NCBI GenBank assembly: GCA_016714045.1
Contig: JADJNY010000001.1
Location: 744,001 to 808,000, forward strand
Length of the DNA stretch: 64,000 bases
Source of the DNA: Planctomycetota bacterium
Lineage (GTDB): Bacteria > Planctomycetota > UBA1135 > GCA-002686595
Direction of reading: 5' to 3'
Of this stretch, positions 20,908 through 30,168 are shown piece after piece; within the stretch, counting starts at the first letter, position 1, and every line of letters begins with the position of its first letter. Below the pieces are notes generated by a model. That model was not told the origin of the DNA and searched no databases. It saw nothing but the letters and a program-made list of their open reading frames with translations. The position numbers and the translations under genes were made by a program.

Positions 20908-21590
20908 GCGCGGTCCAGTCTGGCGCCTCCTGGCGGTCCTCCGTGCCGCTCGCGCTCCTGTGGCGGTACGGCACGCACTCGCTCATGGTCGCGATCGCGC
21001 TGTGGAACGAGCGCCGCGCCGCGCCGCCGCTCCCCGACCTCGTGCTCGATCACGTCCCGCGCGTCGAGTGGATCGCGGCGCACAACTACCACCTGTGGCT
21101 CGCGCTCTACCTGCCGTTGGCGCTGGCGCTGTGGCGGCGCGATCGGCGCGCGTTCGTGCACTTCCTGTGGCTCGGCGGGTTCCTGAGCCTCGCGCGCGGG
21201 CTCTGCGTGCCGTTGACCGGCCTCGGGCCCGCGCACGGCGCGGACCTGAACGCGGGCGCGAGCCCCGAGGCCCTGCGCGCGGCGTGGATCGGGATCGTCA
21301 ACCCGTTCACCGCGCTCTCGACGGACGTGCCGCACCTCGCGCTGACGAAGGACCTCTTCTTCTCGGGGCACGTCTCCACGACGTTCCTGCTCTGGCTCTA
21401 CGTGCGGCGCGATCGCGTGCTCGGGCCGCTCGCGCTCGTCGCGCACGTCCTCGTGACGGCGAGCGTGTTCCTGGCGCACCTGCACTACTCGATCGACGTC
21501 GTGGCGGCGTGGGCGGTCACGTTCGCGCTGTGGACGCTCGCTCGCGCGCGCTGGCCGGCGGGCGCGGAGCTCGAGCCGCCACCGGCGTGA
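20904..21590 (+). CDS. PAP2_C (sphingomyelin synthase-like) membrane protein
   Basis: 228 residues from a GTG that overlaps the preceding stop (GTGA). Several hydrophobic helices are visible (WLALYLPLALALW, FLWLGGFLSLARGL, VLGPLALVAHVLVTASVFLA). The lipid-phosphatase signature is in the C-terminal half: DLFFSGHVSTTFLL, then HLHYSIDVVAAW. These are the SGH and H-(Y)-(S/T)-x-DV motifs of the PAP2_C family, whose eukaryotic members move phosphocholine head groups between lipids. In bacteria the substrate is unknown but is likely a phospholipid or isoprenoid phosphate in the inner membrane. Confidence 0.75.
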   Translation: MSAVQSGASWRSSVPLALLWRYGTHSLMVAIALWNERRAAPPLPDLVLDHVPRVEWIAAHNYHLWLALYLPLALALWRRDRRAFVHFLWLGGFLSLARGLCVPLTGLGPAHGADLNAGASPEALRAAWIGIVNPFTALSTDVPHLALTKDLFFSGHVSTTFLLWLYVRRDRVLGPLALVAHVLVTASVFLAHLHYSIDVVAAWAVTFALWTLARARWPAGAELEPPPA

Positions 21591-21690
21591 GCGGAGCGCG
21601 CGGGACGGCGAGCGGAGCGCATGGAAGTCGACGGACAGGAGCGCGCGCCCTGGCGCCCGTGCCGTTCGCGCGGGCCGCGCCGCGACCGAC

Positions 21691-23358
21691 TCACTCGACG
21701 ACGAGCTCGTGGCGGCCGACGATCTGCGCGTCGCCGGAGAGTGCCACGTCGCGCGGCCGCGACTTGAGCTCGATGACGAGCTCGTTCGTCCCCGGCTCGA
21801 GCCACACGCGCCGCGTGCCCGACTCGATGCCCGCCTTCCAGGAGAGGTCGACGGGCACGTGGAAGCTCGTGGCGCCCGAGCCCTTGTTCTCGATCGCGAG
21901 GCGCAGGCCGCGCTCCTCGACCTTCACGGAGCCCGTGAGCTCGGGGTAGCCCTCGCCGTAGACGAACTCGTCGAAGAAGCGCTTCCACACCTTGCCCGTC
22001 ACGCGCTCGAGCACGGCGCGAAAGTCCTCCGTCGTCGCGTTGCGGTAGCGGAACTCCGCCAGGAACGCGCGCAGCGTCTTCCACCACGCGTCGTCGTCGC
22101 CGACGCAGTGGCGCAGCGTCCGCAGCACCCAGGCGCCCTGCGAGTAGACCTGCACCGAGTAGGCCGCGCCGAAGTCGGGTGCGTCGCCGCGGTAGAGCTT
22201 CGAACGCGGCCCGATCTGCGAGCGGGTCACTTCCATGTACTCGTCCGCGGCCGCGCGGCCGCGCAGGAACTCGAGGTACACGCTCTCCGCGTACGTCGCG
22301 AAGCCCTCGTGCAGCCAGAGGTGGCCCCAGTGGCGGGCGCTCACCGCGTTGCCCCACCATTCGTGCGCGCTCTCGTGCACGAGGATGAAGTCGAACGCGC
22401 GGTTCATGTCGGCGTAGCGATCGGGTTCGCCGTTCGCCGCGCACCACGCGGGGTAGCTCGAACCGTACGCGACCGCGGTCGAGTGCTCCATGCCCCAGAA
22501 CGCGGTCTCGACGAGCGCGTACTTCGACTTGGGAAAGGGGAACGGCCCGAAGCGCTCGCTGAAGATCGCGAGCATGCGCGGCACGTCCTGGAACTGGAGC
22601 CGCGCCTTCTCCGCGTTTTCCGGAGAGACGTAGTAGACGAAGTCGAGCGGCTCCTTCAGCCCTTCGAGCTCGAGCTTCTGCTCGACCACGACGTACGGCG
22701 CGGCATCGAGCGTGATCGCGTACGTCGCGCACGGATACTCGTGCGACCAGTGGAAGGTCTCGCGCTCGCCCCGCACCTCGCGGCCGACGAGACGGCCGTT
22801 CGCGACGGCGTAGAGCCCCTTGGGCACGGTCGCGTTGATCCACGTGCGTTCGGGCTTGTCCTCGGGGTGCCAGAAGGAGTCCTTGCCCGGCCACCACCAC
22901 GACGACCCGACGCCCTGGCATGCGACGCTGAACCACGGCGCGCCGTCCTTCGTCGTCTTCCAGTGCACGCCCTCGAAGCCGTCCTTCGCGCGCGGCGAGC
23001 CGTCGTAGTCGAGCGCGACCCGCAAGACCTCGCCCTGCTTGCGCGGCTTCGCGAAGCGCAACGTGACCGACCGCGGGCCGCGCTCGACGACGAGCGGCTC
23101 GCCCGCGAGCGACGAACGTCCGTCGAGTGCGCGCGCGACGACGCGCGCGGCGGTGACCTGGAGCGCGTCGCCCGCGTCGAGCACGAGCGCGTCGAGCTCC
23201 TTCGCCGTGACGACGGCTTCGAGCGCGACCGTCCCGCCGATCGACTTGCGTTCCGGGTCGACCGCGAGGTCGAGACGGTAGGCCTGCACGTCGTAGTGCG
23301 TGCGCGGGTCGGCTCCGAGAGCAGCGAGCAGGGCGAGGAGTAGCGTTGCGGAGTCCAT
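21691..23358 (-). CDS. peptidase M1 (aminopeptidase N-like), exported
   Basis: 555 residues from the ATG at 23358, which gives a short signal peptide (MDSATLLLALLAALG). The gluzincin zinc site is intact: HESAHEWWGNAV near residue 326 and the second Glu in WLHEGFATY about 20 residues on. The substrate-binding GxMEN motif is present as WGMEHSTAV. The N-terminal beta domain includes WINATVPKGLYAVANG. The C-terminal helical domain of full-length aminopeptidase N is absent, as in shorter secreted M1 enzymes. It probably trims N-terminal residues from peptides outside the cytoplasm. It reads toward the PAP2-like gene, and nothing suggests co-transcription with other genes. Confidence 0.9.
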   Translation of the reverse strand: MDSATLLLALLAALGADPRTHYDVQAYRLDLAVDPERKSIGGTVALEAVVTAKELDALVLDAGDALQVTAARVVARALDGRSSLAGEPLVVERGPRSVTLRFAKPRKQGEVLRVALDYDGSPRAKDGFEGVHWKTTKDGAPWFSVACQGVGSSWWWPGKDSFWHPEDKPERTWINATVPKGLYAVANGRLVGREVRGERETFHWSHEYPCATYAITLDAAPYVVVEQKLELEGLKEPLDFVYYVSPENAEKARLQFQDVPRMLAIFSERFGPFPFPKSKYALVETAFWGMEHSTAVAYGSSYPAWCAANGEPDRYADMNRAFDFILVHESAHEWWGNAVSARHWGHLWLHEGFATYAESVYLEFLRGRAAADEYMEVTRSQIGPRSKLYRGDAPDFGAAYSVQVYSQGAWVLRTLRHCVGDDDAWWKTLRAFLAEFRYRNATTEDFRAVLERVTGKVWKRFFDEFVYGEGYPELTGSVKVEERGLRLAIENKGSGATSFHVPVDLSWKAGIESGTRRVWLEPGTNELVIELKSRPRDVALSGDAQIVGRHELVVE

Positions 23359-23500
23359 GGTCTTCAACACGCTTCGTGCGCACAGCATGTCCCCCGCCGA
23401 ACTTCGATCCAAGTGTCCTCAGAGGCGCGCGGACCGATGTCGATAGGAAATCCGCATCGAGTTCACCCCACTCGGAGCTCCATCCCACGAGGCCATCCCC

Positions 23501-24145
23501 ATGAAGCGACTCTGGACCGTGTTCCTCCCCGCGCTGCTCGTTTGCGGCGGCGTCTTCGCCCTCACCTCGGCTCTCTCGCGCACCGAAGCGCGCGCGGAGA
23601 CGCCCAAGATCGATCCCGCCGTGCAGGCCGCGATCGACGCGTTCGTCAAGGACGCATCGAAGTGGGCCGAGGATCCGGCCCTCGTCAACGAGGTGCAGGA
23701 TCAGAACAAGAAGGGCCCGATCCCGGAGATGACCGAAGCGAAGTGGAAGGAGCAGAAGCGGCGCACGCCGCTGATCGACGGGTTCCAGAACACGGCGGCG
23801 GCGAAGATGCTCGCGCAGCGCCAAAAAGACTCCAACGAGCTCGTCTGCGAGGCGTTCGTGTCGGCTGCCCAGGGCGAGAAGGTCTGCTTCCTCGAAAAGA
23901 CCTCGAGCTACATCCACAAGGGCAAGTCGAAGTTCGACGCCCCGTTCACGACGGGCAAGCCCTGGCAGGGCGAGCCGACGTTCGACGAATCGACGCAGAC
24001 GCACTCGCTGCAGGTCTCCCTGCCCATCTTCCCCGCGCGCAAGGAAAGCGACGATCCGAAGGCCGAGCGCAAGCCCATCGGTGTGCTCACGATCGGTCTG
24101 AACTTCACGCTGCTCCAGGAGAACGTCAAGAAGTCGGGCAAGTGA
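23501..24145 (+). CDS. exported Cache-like sensor protein beside a chemoreceptor
   Basis: 214 residues. The N-terminus (MKRLWTVFLPALLVCGGVFA) is a signal peptide or a membrane anchor. The C-terminal half reads like a small PDC/Cache-type sensor fold: KVCFLEKTSSYIHKGKSKFD, then GEPTFDESTQTHSLQVSLPI and KPIGVLTIGLNFTLL, which resemble the strand pattern of ligand-binding Cache domains. It ends 25 bp before the chemoreceptor gene on the same strand, so the two are very likely one operon and this protein may present a ligand to the receptor. The Cache relationship is my inference from pattern, not from a search. Confidence 0.55.
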   Translation: MKRLWTVFLPALLVCGGVFALTSALSRTEARAETPKIDPAVQAAIDAFVKDASKWAEDPALVNEVQDQNKKGPIPEMTEAKWKEQKRRTPLIDGFQNTAAAKMLAQRQKDSNELVCEAFVSAAQGEKVCFLEKTSSYIHKGKSKFDAPFTTGKPWQGEPTFDESTQTHSLQVSLPIFPARKESDDPKAERKPIGVLTIGLNFTLLQENVKKSGK

Positions 24146-24170
24146 CGCCCTCGTCCCCGCGCCAGTCGCC

Positions 24171-27062
24171 ATGAAGAGCCTCTCGATCAAGGGCCGGCTG
24201 TTCCTCCTGTGCTTCGCTCTCGTCGCGCTGACGGCCTTCGTCGGCGGGCTCGGAGCCTGGGGGCTGGCGCGGATGGACGCTGCGTTCCAGGGCACGATCC
24301 AGCACGACTTCCCGGCGGTCGCGCGGCTCCTCGAGACGGACCGCAACCTGCAGCAGGCGCTTGTGGCGCAGCGCAACCTGCTCTTCACGAGCCTCGCCTC
24401 GGAGACCGGGAAGACCGAGGTCGAGGCGCAGCGCGCGCGCCTCGCCGACGCGCGCGCGAGCTGGCAAGCCTTCGTCGCGTGCGCGCCGACCGGCGTCGCC
24501 GAGGAGAAGCGCGCTCAGTTCGAGCTCGCGCTCGACGAGTGGGAGAAGCTCGGGGCCGAGGTGCTCGAGGTCCTCGCCGAGGACACGCCCGCCGCGCGGC
24601 GCGACGCGATCGACCTCTCCGTGGCCACGGGGAACGCGGTCTTCGAGCGCGCGCGAACGGCGCTCTCCGCGCTCGTCGACGCGCACACCGACGCGGCTCG
24701 GCTCGCCGCGGAGGCGAACGGTCTCGAAGCGAATTCGACCCGGAGCACGCTCTGGACGGCGATCGTCGCGGGTTCCGTCGGCGCGCTCGCGCTCGGCTTC
24801 CTCCTCGCGCGGTCGATCGCGAAGCCGCTCTCGCGGGCCGTGGGCGTCCTGGAGGCGATGTCGCGCGGCGACTTCAGCCAGCGCATCGGCCATTCGAACG
24901 GCGACGAGGTGGGTCGCATGGGCGCAGCCCTCGACCGGGTATCGGAGGACCTCGAAGCGATGGCGGGCCGCGCGGACCGCATCGCGCGCGGCGATCTCGA
25001 CGTCGACGTGCCTGTGCGCTCCGAGCACGATCAGCTCGGGCGATCGTTCCAACAGATGGTGGCGAGCCTGCGCGGCATGGCCGACGCGGCCGATCGCATC
25101 GCGGAAGGCGACCTCGCCGCCGAAGTGCGGCCGCAGAACGACCGCGACCGGCTCGGCGTCGCCTTCGAGCGCATGCTTCGCTCGTTGCGCTCGATGGCGG
25201 ACGCGGCCGACGGCATCGCAGCCGGCGACTTGCGCGTCGAACTGAAGCCGACCTCCGACCGTGATCGCCTCGGACGCGCGTTCGAGCGCATGCTCGCGAG
25301 CCTGCGCGCCATGGCCGCGTCCGCGGAGGCGATCGCGGCCGGCGACCTGTCGATCGACGTGCGGGCGCAATCGGACCGCGATCGCTTGGGCTCGGCCTTC
25401 GAGCGGATGACCGCCTCCCTCCGTTCCATGGCCGAGGCCGCCGAGCGCATCGCGCACGGCGACCTCGATGCCGAGGTGCGACCGCAGTCGTCGAGCGATC
25501 GCCTCGGCACCGCGTTCGAACGCATGACCCTCCACCTGCGCGGGATGTCGAGCGCGGCGGAGTCGATCGCGCGCGGCGATCTCTCCGTTCAGGTCGCGCC
25601 CCAATCGCAGCAGGACCGGCTGGGCTCCTCGTTCGTCCGCATGCTCGCGAGCCTGCGCGCCATGGCAAGCGCCGCCGACGCGATCGCCGAGGGCGATCTC
25701 TCCGCGGAAATCCAGCCGCAGTCCGAGGGCGACCGTCTCGGCGTCGCCTTCCGCCGCATGACGCTCGGCTTGCGGGCAATGGCCGACGCGGCTGACCGCA
25801 TTTCGCGCGGTGAACTCGACGTCGACGTCCATCCGCAGTCGGAGCAGGATCGCCTGGGCAGCGCCTTCGCGCGCATGGTCGCGACCCTGCAGGCTACCGC
25901 GCTCGCGGCCGAGGCCATCGCGGGCGGGGATCTCTCGACGGACGTCCGCCCGCAGTCGGAGCGCGATCGCCTCGGGCTCGCATTCCAGCGCATGACCACG
26001 ACGCTCCGCGGCATGGCGGACGCGGCGGATCGCATCGCGCATGGCGATCTCGAAGTCGACGTTCGCCCGCAGACGTCGCGCGACCGACTCGGAGCGGCCT
26101 TCCAAGCGATGTCCACGCGGTTGCGCGAGATCGCGACCAGCGCCGAACGACTCGCCGGCGGCGACCTGACGGCGCCGATCGCCGCGAATGGAACCCATGA
26201 CCGCCTCGGCGCGGCGTTCGAGCGCATGTTCCGCGATCTCTCGGAGCTCGTTTCCGACATCCGTTCGACCGCGGAGTCGATCGCGACGGCCGGCGCCGGA
26301 ATCGCGCGCGGGAACAGCGACCTGACGGGCCGCACGCAGGCCGAGGTCCTCGAGCTCGAGCGCACGCAGCAGAACGTCGAGCACGTCCGGAGCCGGGCGG
26401 AGGAGAACGCCGGCCATTCGTCGCGCGCCAGCGAGCTCGCCAGGAGCTGCAAGGACATCGCGGAGCAGGGGCATGGCCTCGCCCAGGACGCCGTGCGGTC
26501 CATGTCAGAGATCAGCGAGTCCTCGCAACGCGTTCGCCAGATCGTCGACCTGATCGACGCGATCGCGGCGCGGACGGGGCTCCTCGCCCTGAACGCGCGC
26601 ATCGAGGCCGCTCGCGCCGGAGAGCACGGGCGCGGCTTCGTGGTGGTGGCCGACGAGGTGCGCAACCTGGCGCGCCAGAGCGCCGACGCCGCGCGCGAGG
26701 TGCGCGAGCTCGTGACGACGACCGTCCAGCGCGTCGAGACCGGTTCCGAGCGCGTCCAGCGCACAGGCACGACCTTCCGCGAGTGCGTCGACTCCTTCTC
26801 CGAGGTGCACGAGCTCGTCAGCGCCATCGCCGGCGCGTCGAGCGAGCAAACGGGAGCCGTCGCGAGCCTCCTGACCGCCGTCGCCGAGCTGCAGCGGAAC
26901 ACCCACCAGAACGCCGAGCTCGCGGAGTCGAACTCGCGCACCGGGGACGCGCTCAACACGGACATGCAACGCCTCACCGCGCTGGTCGCGCGCTTCCGGC
27001 TCGCCGAGACGAAGCGTGCGGAGCTCGCGCGCGCCCCGCGCGTGCTCGCCCGCGCCTCCTGA
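24171..27062 (+). CDS. methyl-accepting chemotaxis protein with ~12 HAMP-type units
   Basis: 963 residues. TM1 is RLFLLCFALVALTAFVGG; a ~150-residue helical periplasmic domain (LETDRNLQQALVAQRNLLF, four-helix-bundle type) follows, then TM2 (TAIVAGSVGALALGFLLA) near residue 200. From about residue 215 to 700 come twelve HAMP connectors, each with a GDL-type turn and a DRLG motif (RGDFSQRI, RGDLDVDV, EGDLAAEV, AGDLRVEL, AGDLSIDV, HGDLDAEV, RGDLSVQV, EGDLSAEI, RGELDVDV, GGDLSTDV, HGDLEVDV, GGDLTAPI). The spacing is 39 residues. The cytoplasmic hairpin tip is near residue 800 (ARTGLLALNARIEAARAGE, RGFVVVADEVRNLA). No CheR-binding pentapeptide is visible at the C-terminus. It signals to CheA, which is not encoded nearby. 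Confidence 0.92.
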   Translation: MKSLSIKGRLFLLCFALVALTAFVGGLGAWGLARMDAAFQGTIQHDFPAVARLLETDRNLQQALVAQRNLLFTSLASETGKTEVEAQRARLADARASWQAFVACAPTGVAEEKRAQFELALDEWEKLGAEVLEVLAEDTPAARRDAIDLSVATGNAVFERARTALSALVDAHTDAARLAAEANGLEANSTRSTLWTAIVAGSVGALALGFLLARSIAKPLSRAVGVLEAMSRGDFSQRIGHSNGDEVGRMGAALDRVSEDLEAMAGRADRIARGDLDVDVPVRSEHDQLGRSFQQMVASLRGMADAADRIAEGDLAAEVRPQNDRDRLGVAFERMLRSLRSMADAADGIAAGDLRVELKPTSDRDRLGRAFERMLASLRAMAASAEAIAAGDLSIDVRAQSDRDRLGSAFERMTASLRSMAEAAERIAHGDLDAEVRPQSSSDRLGTAFERMTLHLRGMSSAAESIARGDLSVQVAPQSQQDRLGSSFVRMLASLRAMASAADAIAEGDLSAEIQPQSEGDRLGVAFRRMTLGLRAMADAADRISRGELDVDVHPQSEQDRLGSAFARMVATLQATALAAEAIAGGDLSTDVRPQSERDRLGLAFQRMTTTLRGMADAADRIAHGDLEVDVRPQTSRDRLGAAFQAMSTRLREIATSAERLAGGDLTAPIAANGTHDRLGAAFERMFRDLSELVSDIRSTAESIATAGAGIARGNSDLTGRTQAEVLELERTQQNVEHVRSRAEENAGHSSRASELARSCKDIAEQGHGLAQDAVRSMSEISESSQRVRQIVDLIDAIAARTGLLALNARIEAARAGEHGRGFVVVADEVRNLARQSADAAREVRELVTTTVQRVETGSERVQRTGTTFRECVDSFSEVHELVSAIAGASSEQTGAVASLLTAVAELQRNTHQNAELAESNSRTGDALNTDMQRLTALVARFRLAETKRAELARAPRVLARAS
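24985..26220 (+). repeat. HAMP-unit array, 117-bp period
   Basis: About eleven tandem units of 39 codons inside the chemoreceptor gene, each shaped like ADRIA-GDL-V-V-PQS--DRLG-AF-RM--SLR-MA. The period is uniform by translation, and the sequence between units is diverged but clearly homologous, so the array grew by tandem duplication within the gene. Confidence 0.85.
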
Positions 27063-27066
27063 AACA

Positions 27067-27116
27067 CCGCCGCCCCGGATCGCGCGCGTCGAAACGGCGG
27101 CGGACCGGGGCGGCGG
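27067..27116. terminator. possible bidirectional terminator hairpin
   Basis: CCGCCGCCCCGG (27067-27078) can pair perfectly with CCGGGGCGGCGG (27105-27116), just after the chemoreceptor stop and ahead of the convergent gene's stop at 27166. The 26-base loop and the lack of a T tract make it weak evidence for intrinsic termination. Confidence 0.35.
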
Positions 27117-27165
27117 CGTGTCCCGAGGTGCGGATCAGCGGCGCGTGGACGGAGCTTCGCGCCGT

Positions 27166-27702
27166 TCACCGCGCTCGCGGTCGATGCGCGCGAGGAGGCG
27201 CGGGTGCGCGAGGACGCGCGCGACGCTCCGCGAGCCGGTTCTCGTCGAACGTTCGGCCGTGCTCGGCGGCCTTCGCGGCGAGCAGCGCGCGCTGCTCGTT
27301 CGTGAGCGACTGCACGACGCGGCGGGCGTGGGGGAGGAGCTGCTCGAGCGTCGCGTGCTTCAGCTCGCGCAGCTCGGCGCGCAGCGCCTCGCGGTCGGGC
27401 GCCGGGCGGGCGCGCTCGGCCTGGACGCGCACCCAGGCCTCGTCGCGGGCTTCGCGCACGCGCGGAGCGACGGCCTGCGCTTCGGCGCGGACGAGGTTCT
27501 TCTGTTCCTGGGTGATCTGGAGCGACTGGAGGAGCTGGCGGAGCTCCTGGGGCGGGCGGCGATGCGGGCGGCGGCGGCGCTGGCCGGGTGCGGGGCGGCG
27601 GCCCTGCGGACCGTCGACGACCGTTTGGGCGTCGACCGGAAGAGCGGAGAGGAAGGACAGCGCGAGGGCGCCGAACAGGGTGGTCTTGGTGAAGCGGAGC
27701 AT
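27166..27702 (-). CDS. Spy/CpxP-like secreted protein
   Basis: 178 residues from the ATG at 27702, chosen because AAAGGA lies about 9 bases ahead of it and the N-terminus is then a clean signal peptide (MLRFTKTTLFGALALSFLSA, cleavage near VDAQ). The mature protein is highly basic and helical, with LRQLLQSLQITQEQKNLVRA and a later LTNEQRALLAAKAAEHGRTF. This resembles the paired LTxEQ repeats of Spy/CpxP periplasmic chaperones, which respond to envelope stress. The C-terminus is Arg/Pro/Ala-rich and may be unstructured. The family link is a pattern-based guess. It is convergent with the chemoreceptor gene. Confidence 0.6.
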   Translation of the reverse strand: MLRFTKTTLFGALALSFLSALPVDAQTVVDGPQGRRPAPGQRRRRPHRRPPQELRQLLQSLQITQEQKNLVRAEAQAVAPRVREARDEAWVRVQAERARPAPDREALRAELRELKHATLEQLLPHARRVVQSLTNEQRALLAAKAAEHGRTFDENRLAERRARPRAPAPPRAHRPRAR

Positions 27703-27921
27703 GATTGGGTTCCTTTCGAACGGGCTCTCCAACCGTCGAGCCTACGTCGGGTTCCGGTCGGCGCACGAAGAAGTTGGCGCGCGCGGCCGGCCGCAAGGAG
27801 CGCTTCAGCCCCGCGTCCGGAACGCATGAGGAGCTGGCGGCCGCGCGGCGCGCGCGACCCGCGAGCACGGACGCCGCGCTCCCCGTCGACGCCGCTCGTC
27901 CGCGCTGGCATCCTCCGCGCC

Positions 27922-28668
27922 GTGACCAACCCGTCCAGAGCGCACGCGACCGTCCAGTTCGGCGTCGTCGGCGACGTCCACGCGAACTTCGCGCGCCTCG
28001 ACCGCGTGTTGCGCCGCCTGGCGCGCGAGCGGCTCGACGCCATCCTCTTCGTGGGCGACCTCGGCTCGCACGACCTTTCCTACGCGCGCCGGCGGACCCC
28101 CGAGCGCGACGCGCGCTACCTCGCGTCCGTGGAGGAGGTCCTGCGGCGCGGGCGTGACGTCGCGGAGCGCGTGCTCTACGTGCCGGGGAACCACGACCTC
28201 CCCGACCTCGCGTTCGACGGCAACGTCGACGCGCGCGTCGTCGAGGTCGCGGGCGTGCGCGTCGGCGGCATCGGCGGCGCGGGGCCAGGGCGCTTCGGTT
28301 TCGCGTACGAGTGGGAGGAGGAGGCGATCCGCGCGCGAGCCGAGCTCGACTGCGACGTGCTCCTCTGCCACGCTCCGCCCGCGCGCACGCCGCTCGACCG
28401 GCTCGCGCTGCGGCCCGAGCACGTCGGGAGCGAGGCGATCCGCGAGCGCGCGGAGCGGCACGGCGGCGCGCTCGTGTGCGGTCACATCCACGAGGCGGCG
28501 GGGATCGTGCAGCTCGGTGCGTGTCTGTGCGTGAACGCGGGCGGGCTCGGCGCGCCGTTCGAGGCGGACCAGGTCGCGCTGTTGCGGCTCGAGGACGGCG
28601 TGTGGAGCGCGCGGCACGAGGAACTCGCGAGCGGGCGCGTCGTCGAGCTCGTGCAGACGCGCGGGTGA
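27922..28668 (+). CDS. metallophosphoesterase family protein
   Basis: 248 residues from the GTG at 27922. The five calcineurin-type metal-binding blocks are all readable: GDVHAN, GDLGSHD, GNHDLP, CHAPP and GHIHE. The order and spacing fit a single-domain cytoplasmic phosphoesterase acting on a phosphodiester or phosphomonoester. No signal peptide or membrane segment is present. The upstream sequence is open in the same frame for several hundred bases but is low-complexity and overlaps the promoter side of the divergent Spy-like gene, so I did not extend the start. The substrate is unknown. Confidence 0.85.
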   Translation: MTNPSRAHATVQFGVVGDVHANFARLDRVLRRLARERLDAILFVGDLGSHDLSYARRRTPERDARYLASVEEVLRRGRDVAERVLYVPGNHDLPDLAFDGNVDARVVEVAGVRVGGIGGAGPGRFGFAYEWEEEAIRARAELDCDVLLCHAPPARTPLDRLALRPEHVGSEAIRERAERHGGALVCGHIHEAAGIVQLGACLCVNAGGLGAPFEADQVALLRLEDGVWSARHEELASGRVVELVQTRG

Positions 28669-28809
28669 GCTGCGGGGGCGCGCGAGCGTGCGCGGGAGCG
28701 CGCTGTGCGGGCCGAGGTCTCGCGCCGACAGGGGCGTGCGTGGAACGCGCGACTCGGGCTCGGAGCGCACCGCGCCGCGCGCGGTGTCCCGCTCCACGAT
28801 CCGTCGCGA

Positions 28810-29886
28810 TCAGCCCTTCTTCGGCGCGCCCTTCGCGTTCGGGTCCTCGAACGAGTCGAGGCGCGGGAGCGTGACCTCTTCGCCCGGCTTCGTCGGGCCC
28901 TTCGCCTTGCCGCGGCGCGGCGCGGCGAGACCGCTCCACCAGACCTCGTACTCGACCTCGACCCCGAGCTCGACGTGCGGGAAGACGGCGCGGCCGTCCG
29001 TGCCCTCGTTGCGGTAGGGGACCTTGAGCGGCCACGGGCGCTTGTCGAAGTCCGTCCCGGGCAGCGCGGCACGGAGGCGGGCGTACGCGCGCTGTCCGGT
29101 CGGGAGCGGCACGACGACGCGCCCGGTCGCGGGCACGACGAGCCGCACGGGCGAGCTCGGAACGCGATCCGGGTCGAACTTCGCGAAGACGCGCTGCTTG
29201 AAGAGCGACGCCACCTCGAGCTGGTAGTAGGTCGGGTTCTCGCGCAGCTCCTTGAACGGCGGCTCGCGCCACCATTGCAGGTTGCGCAGCCACGCGACGC
29301 CGTCGCTGCCCGTGATGCCGTTCACGAGCCAGACGACCTTGTCCTCGTCGAGGCGGTCCTTGATCGTACGCACGACGGGCATGTTCGCGCCGACCGCGAT
29401 GCCCTGCACCGGGTTCCCCTGCGGGTCGACGACCTGCACGGCGATCGCCTGGTCGACCTCGAGCTTCATCAGGAACGGGCTGACGTCGGTCGAGTCGAGC
29501 TGGCTGAACCCGAACTGCCCGGGGATGCGGACCGTCACGTAGGCCTTCGTCGCGGGGCGCGGCACGATGCAGGTGCCGCCGTAGTCGGTCGTGAACTTGT
29601 GGCCGTGCTTCTGGCGCGCCTCGTCCCAGTCGGAGAAGAGCGGCGTGATCTTCATCTCGCCCCAGTCCTTCTTGAGGTCCTCCCAGTAGAGCACGATCAC
29701 CTCGGCGTCCTTGACGCCGCCGTCGCCGACGGCCGCGGTGACGAGGATCGTGATCGGCCGGCCGGTGTCGGCGGGCGGCGGCGCGGCTTGCGCGTGGAGC
29801 GGTGCGTGAAGCATGCCGAGCACGGCGCCGCACGCGGCGAGCGCGACACGGATCGAGGCGAGGACGAATCGGCGAGTCGAACGCAT
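28810..29886 (-). CDS. exported protein with carboxypeptidase-regulatory-like regions
   Basis: 358 residues. The signal peptide VALAACGAVLGMLHAPLHAQ spans residues ~14-33. The mature protein is beta-rich, with segments such as ITILVTAAVGDGGVKDAEVI, AIAVQVVDPQGNPVQGIAVG and VRLVVPATGRVVVPLPTGQR. These read like the CarboxypepD_reg/transthyretin-like modules found in secreted planctomycete proteins (DPxGxPVxG word). No catalytic motif is visible. A charged Lys-rich tail ends the protein. It stands alone, convergent with the phosphoesterase gene. The function is unknown; a structural or surface role is the most I would infer. Confidence 0.65.
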   Translation of the reverse strand: MRSTRRFVLASIRVALAACGAVLGMLHAPLHAQAAPPPADTGRPITILVTAAVGDGGVKDAEVIVLYWEDLKKDWGEMKITPLFSDWDEARQKHGHKFTTDYGGTCIVPRPATKAYVTVRIPGQFGFSQLDSTDVSPFLMKLEVDQAIAVQVVDPQGNPVQGIAVGANMPVVRTIKDRLDEDKVVWLVNGITGSDGVAWLRNLQWWREPPFKELRENPTYYQLEVASLFKQRVFAKFDPDRVPSSPVRLVVPATGRVVVPLPTGQRAYARLRAALPGTDFDKRPWPLKVPYRNEGTDGRAVFPHVELGVEVEYEVWWSGLAAPRRGKAKGPTKPGEEVTLPRLDSFEDPNAKGAPKKG

Positions 29887-30168
29887 GCATCTCCCTCCGA
29901 AGGGTGTGGCCGCACATCCTGCCTTCGGCGCGCGTTCCCGGCCACGGGGCCGCGCGCCGCGCGCATGCTACCGGCCGCTCCGGCTCGGCGCGCGTTCGAG
30001 TTCGGTGGGGTGTCGGACATCCGACGGACCACGGGATCCCGCTCCCGGCGGGACGGCGCCGGGAGTGTCGGTCGGCGCGCGTGGGGCCGAGCGGAGCGCA
30101 GGCCCGCGGCGGACCCGCTCGCGGGGGGACGTCCGCGTGAGCGACGCACGCTACCCTCCACGTCGCCG

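Noticed and set aside
25589..29917. A 1442-codon open frame on the minus strand over the receptor and phosphoesterase genes
   Set aside because: Low-complexity Arg/Ala content; the sense genes contain complete conserved motifs.
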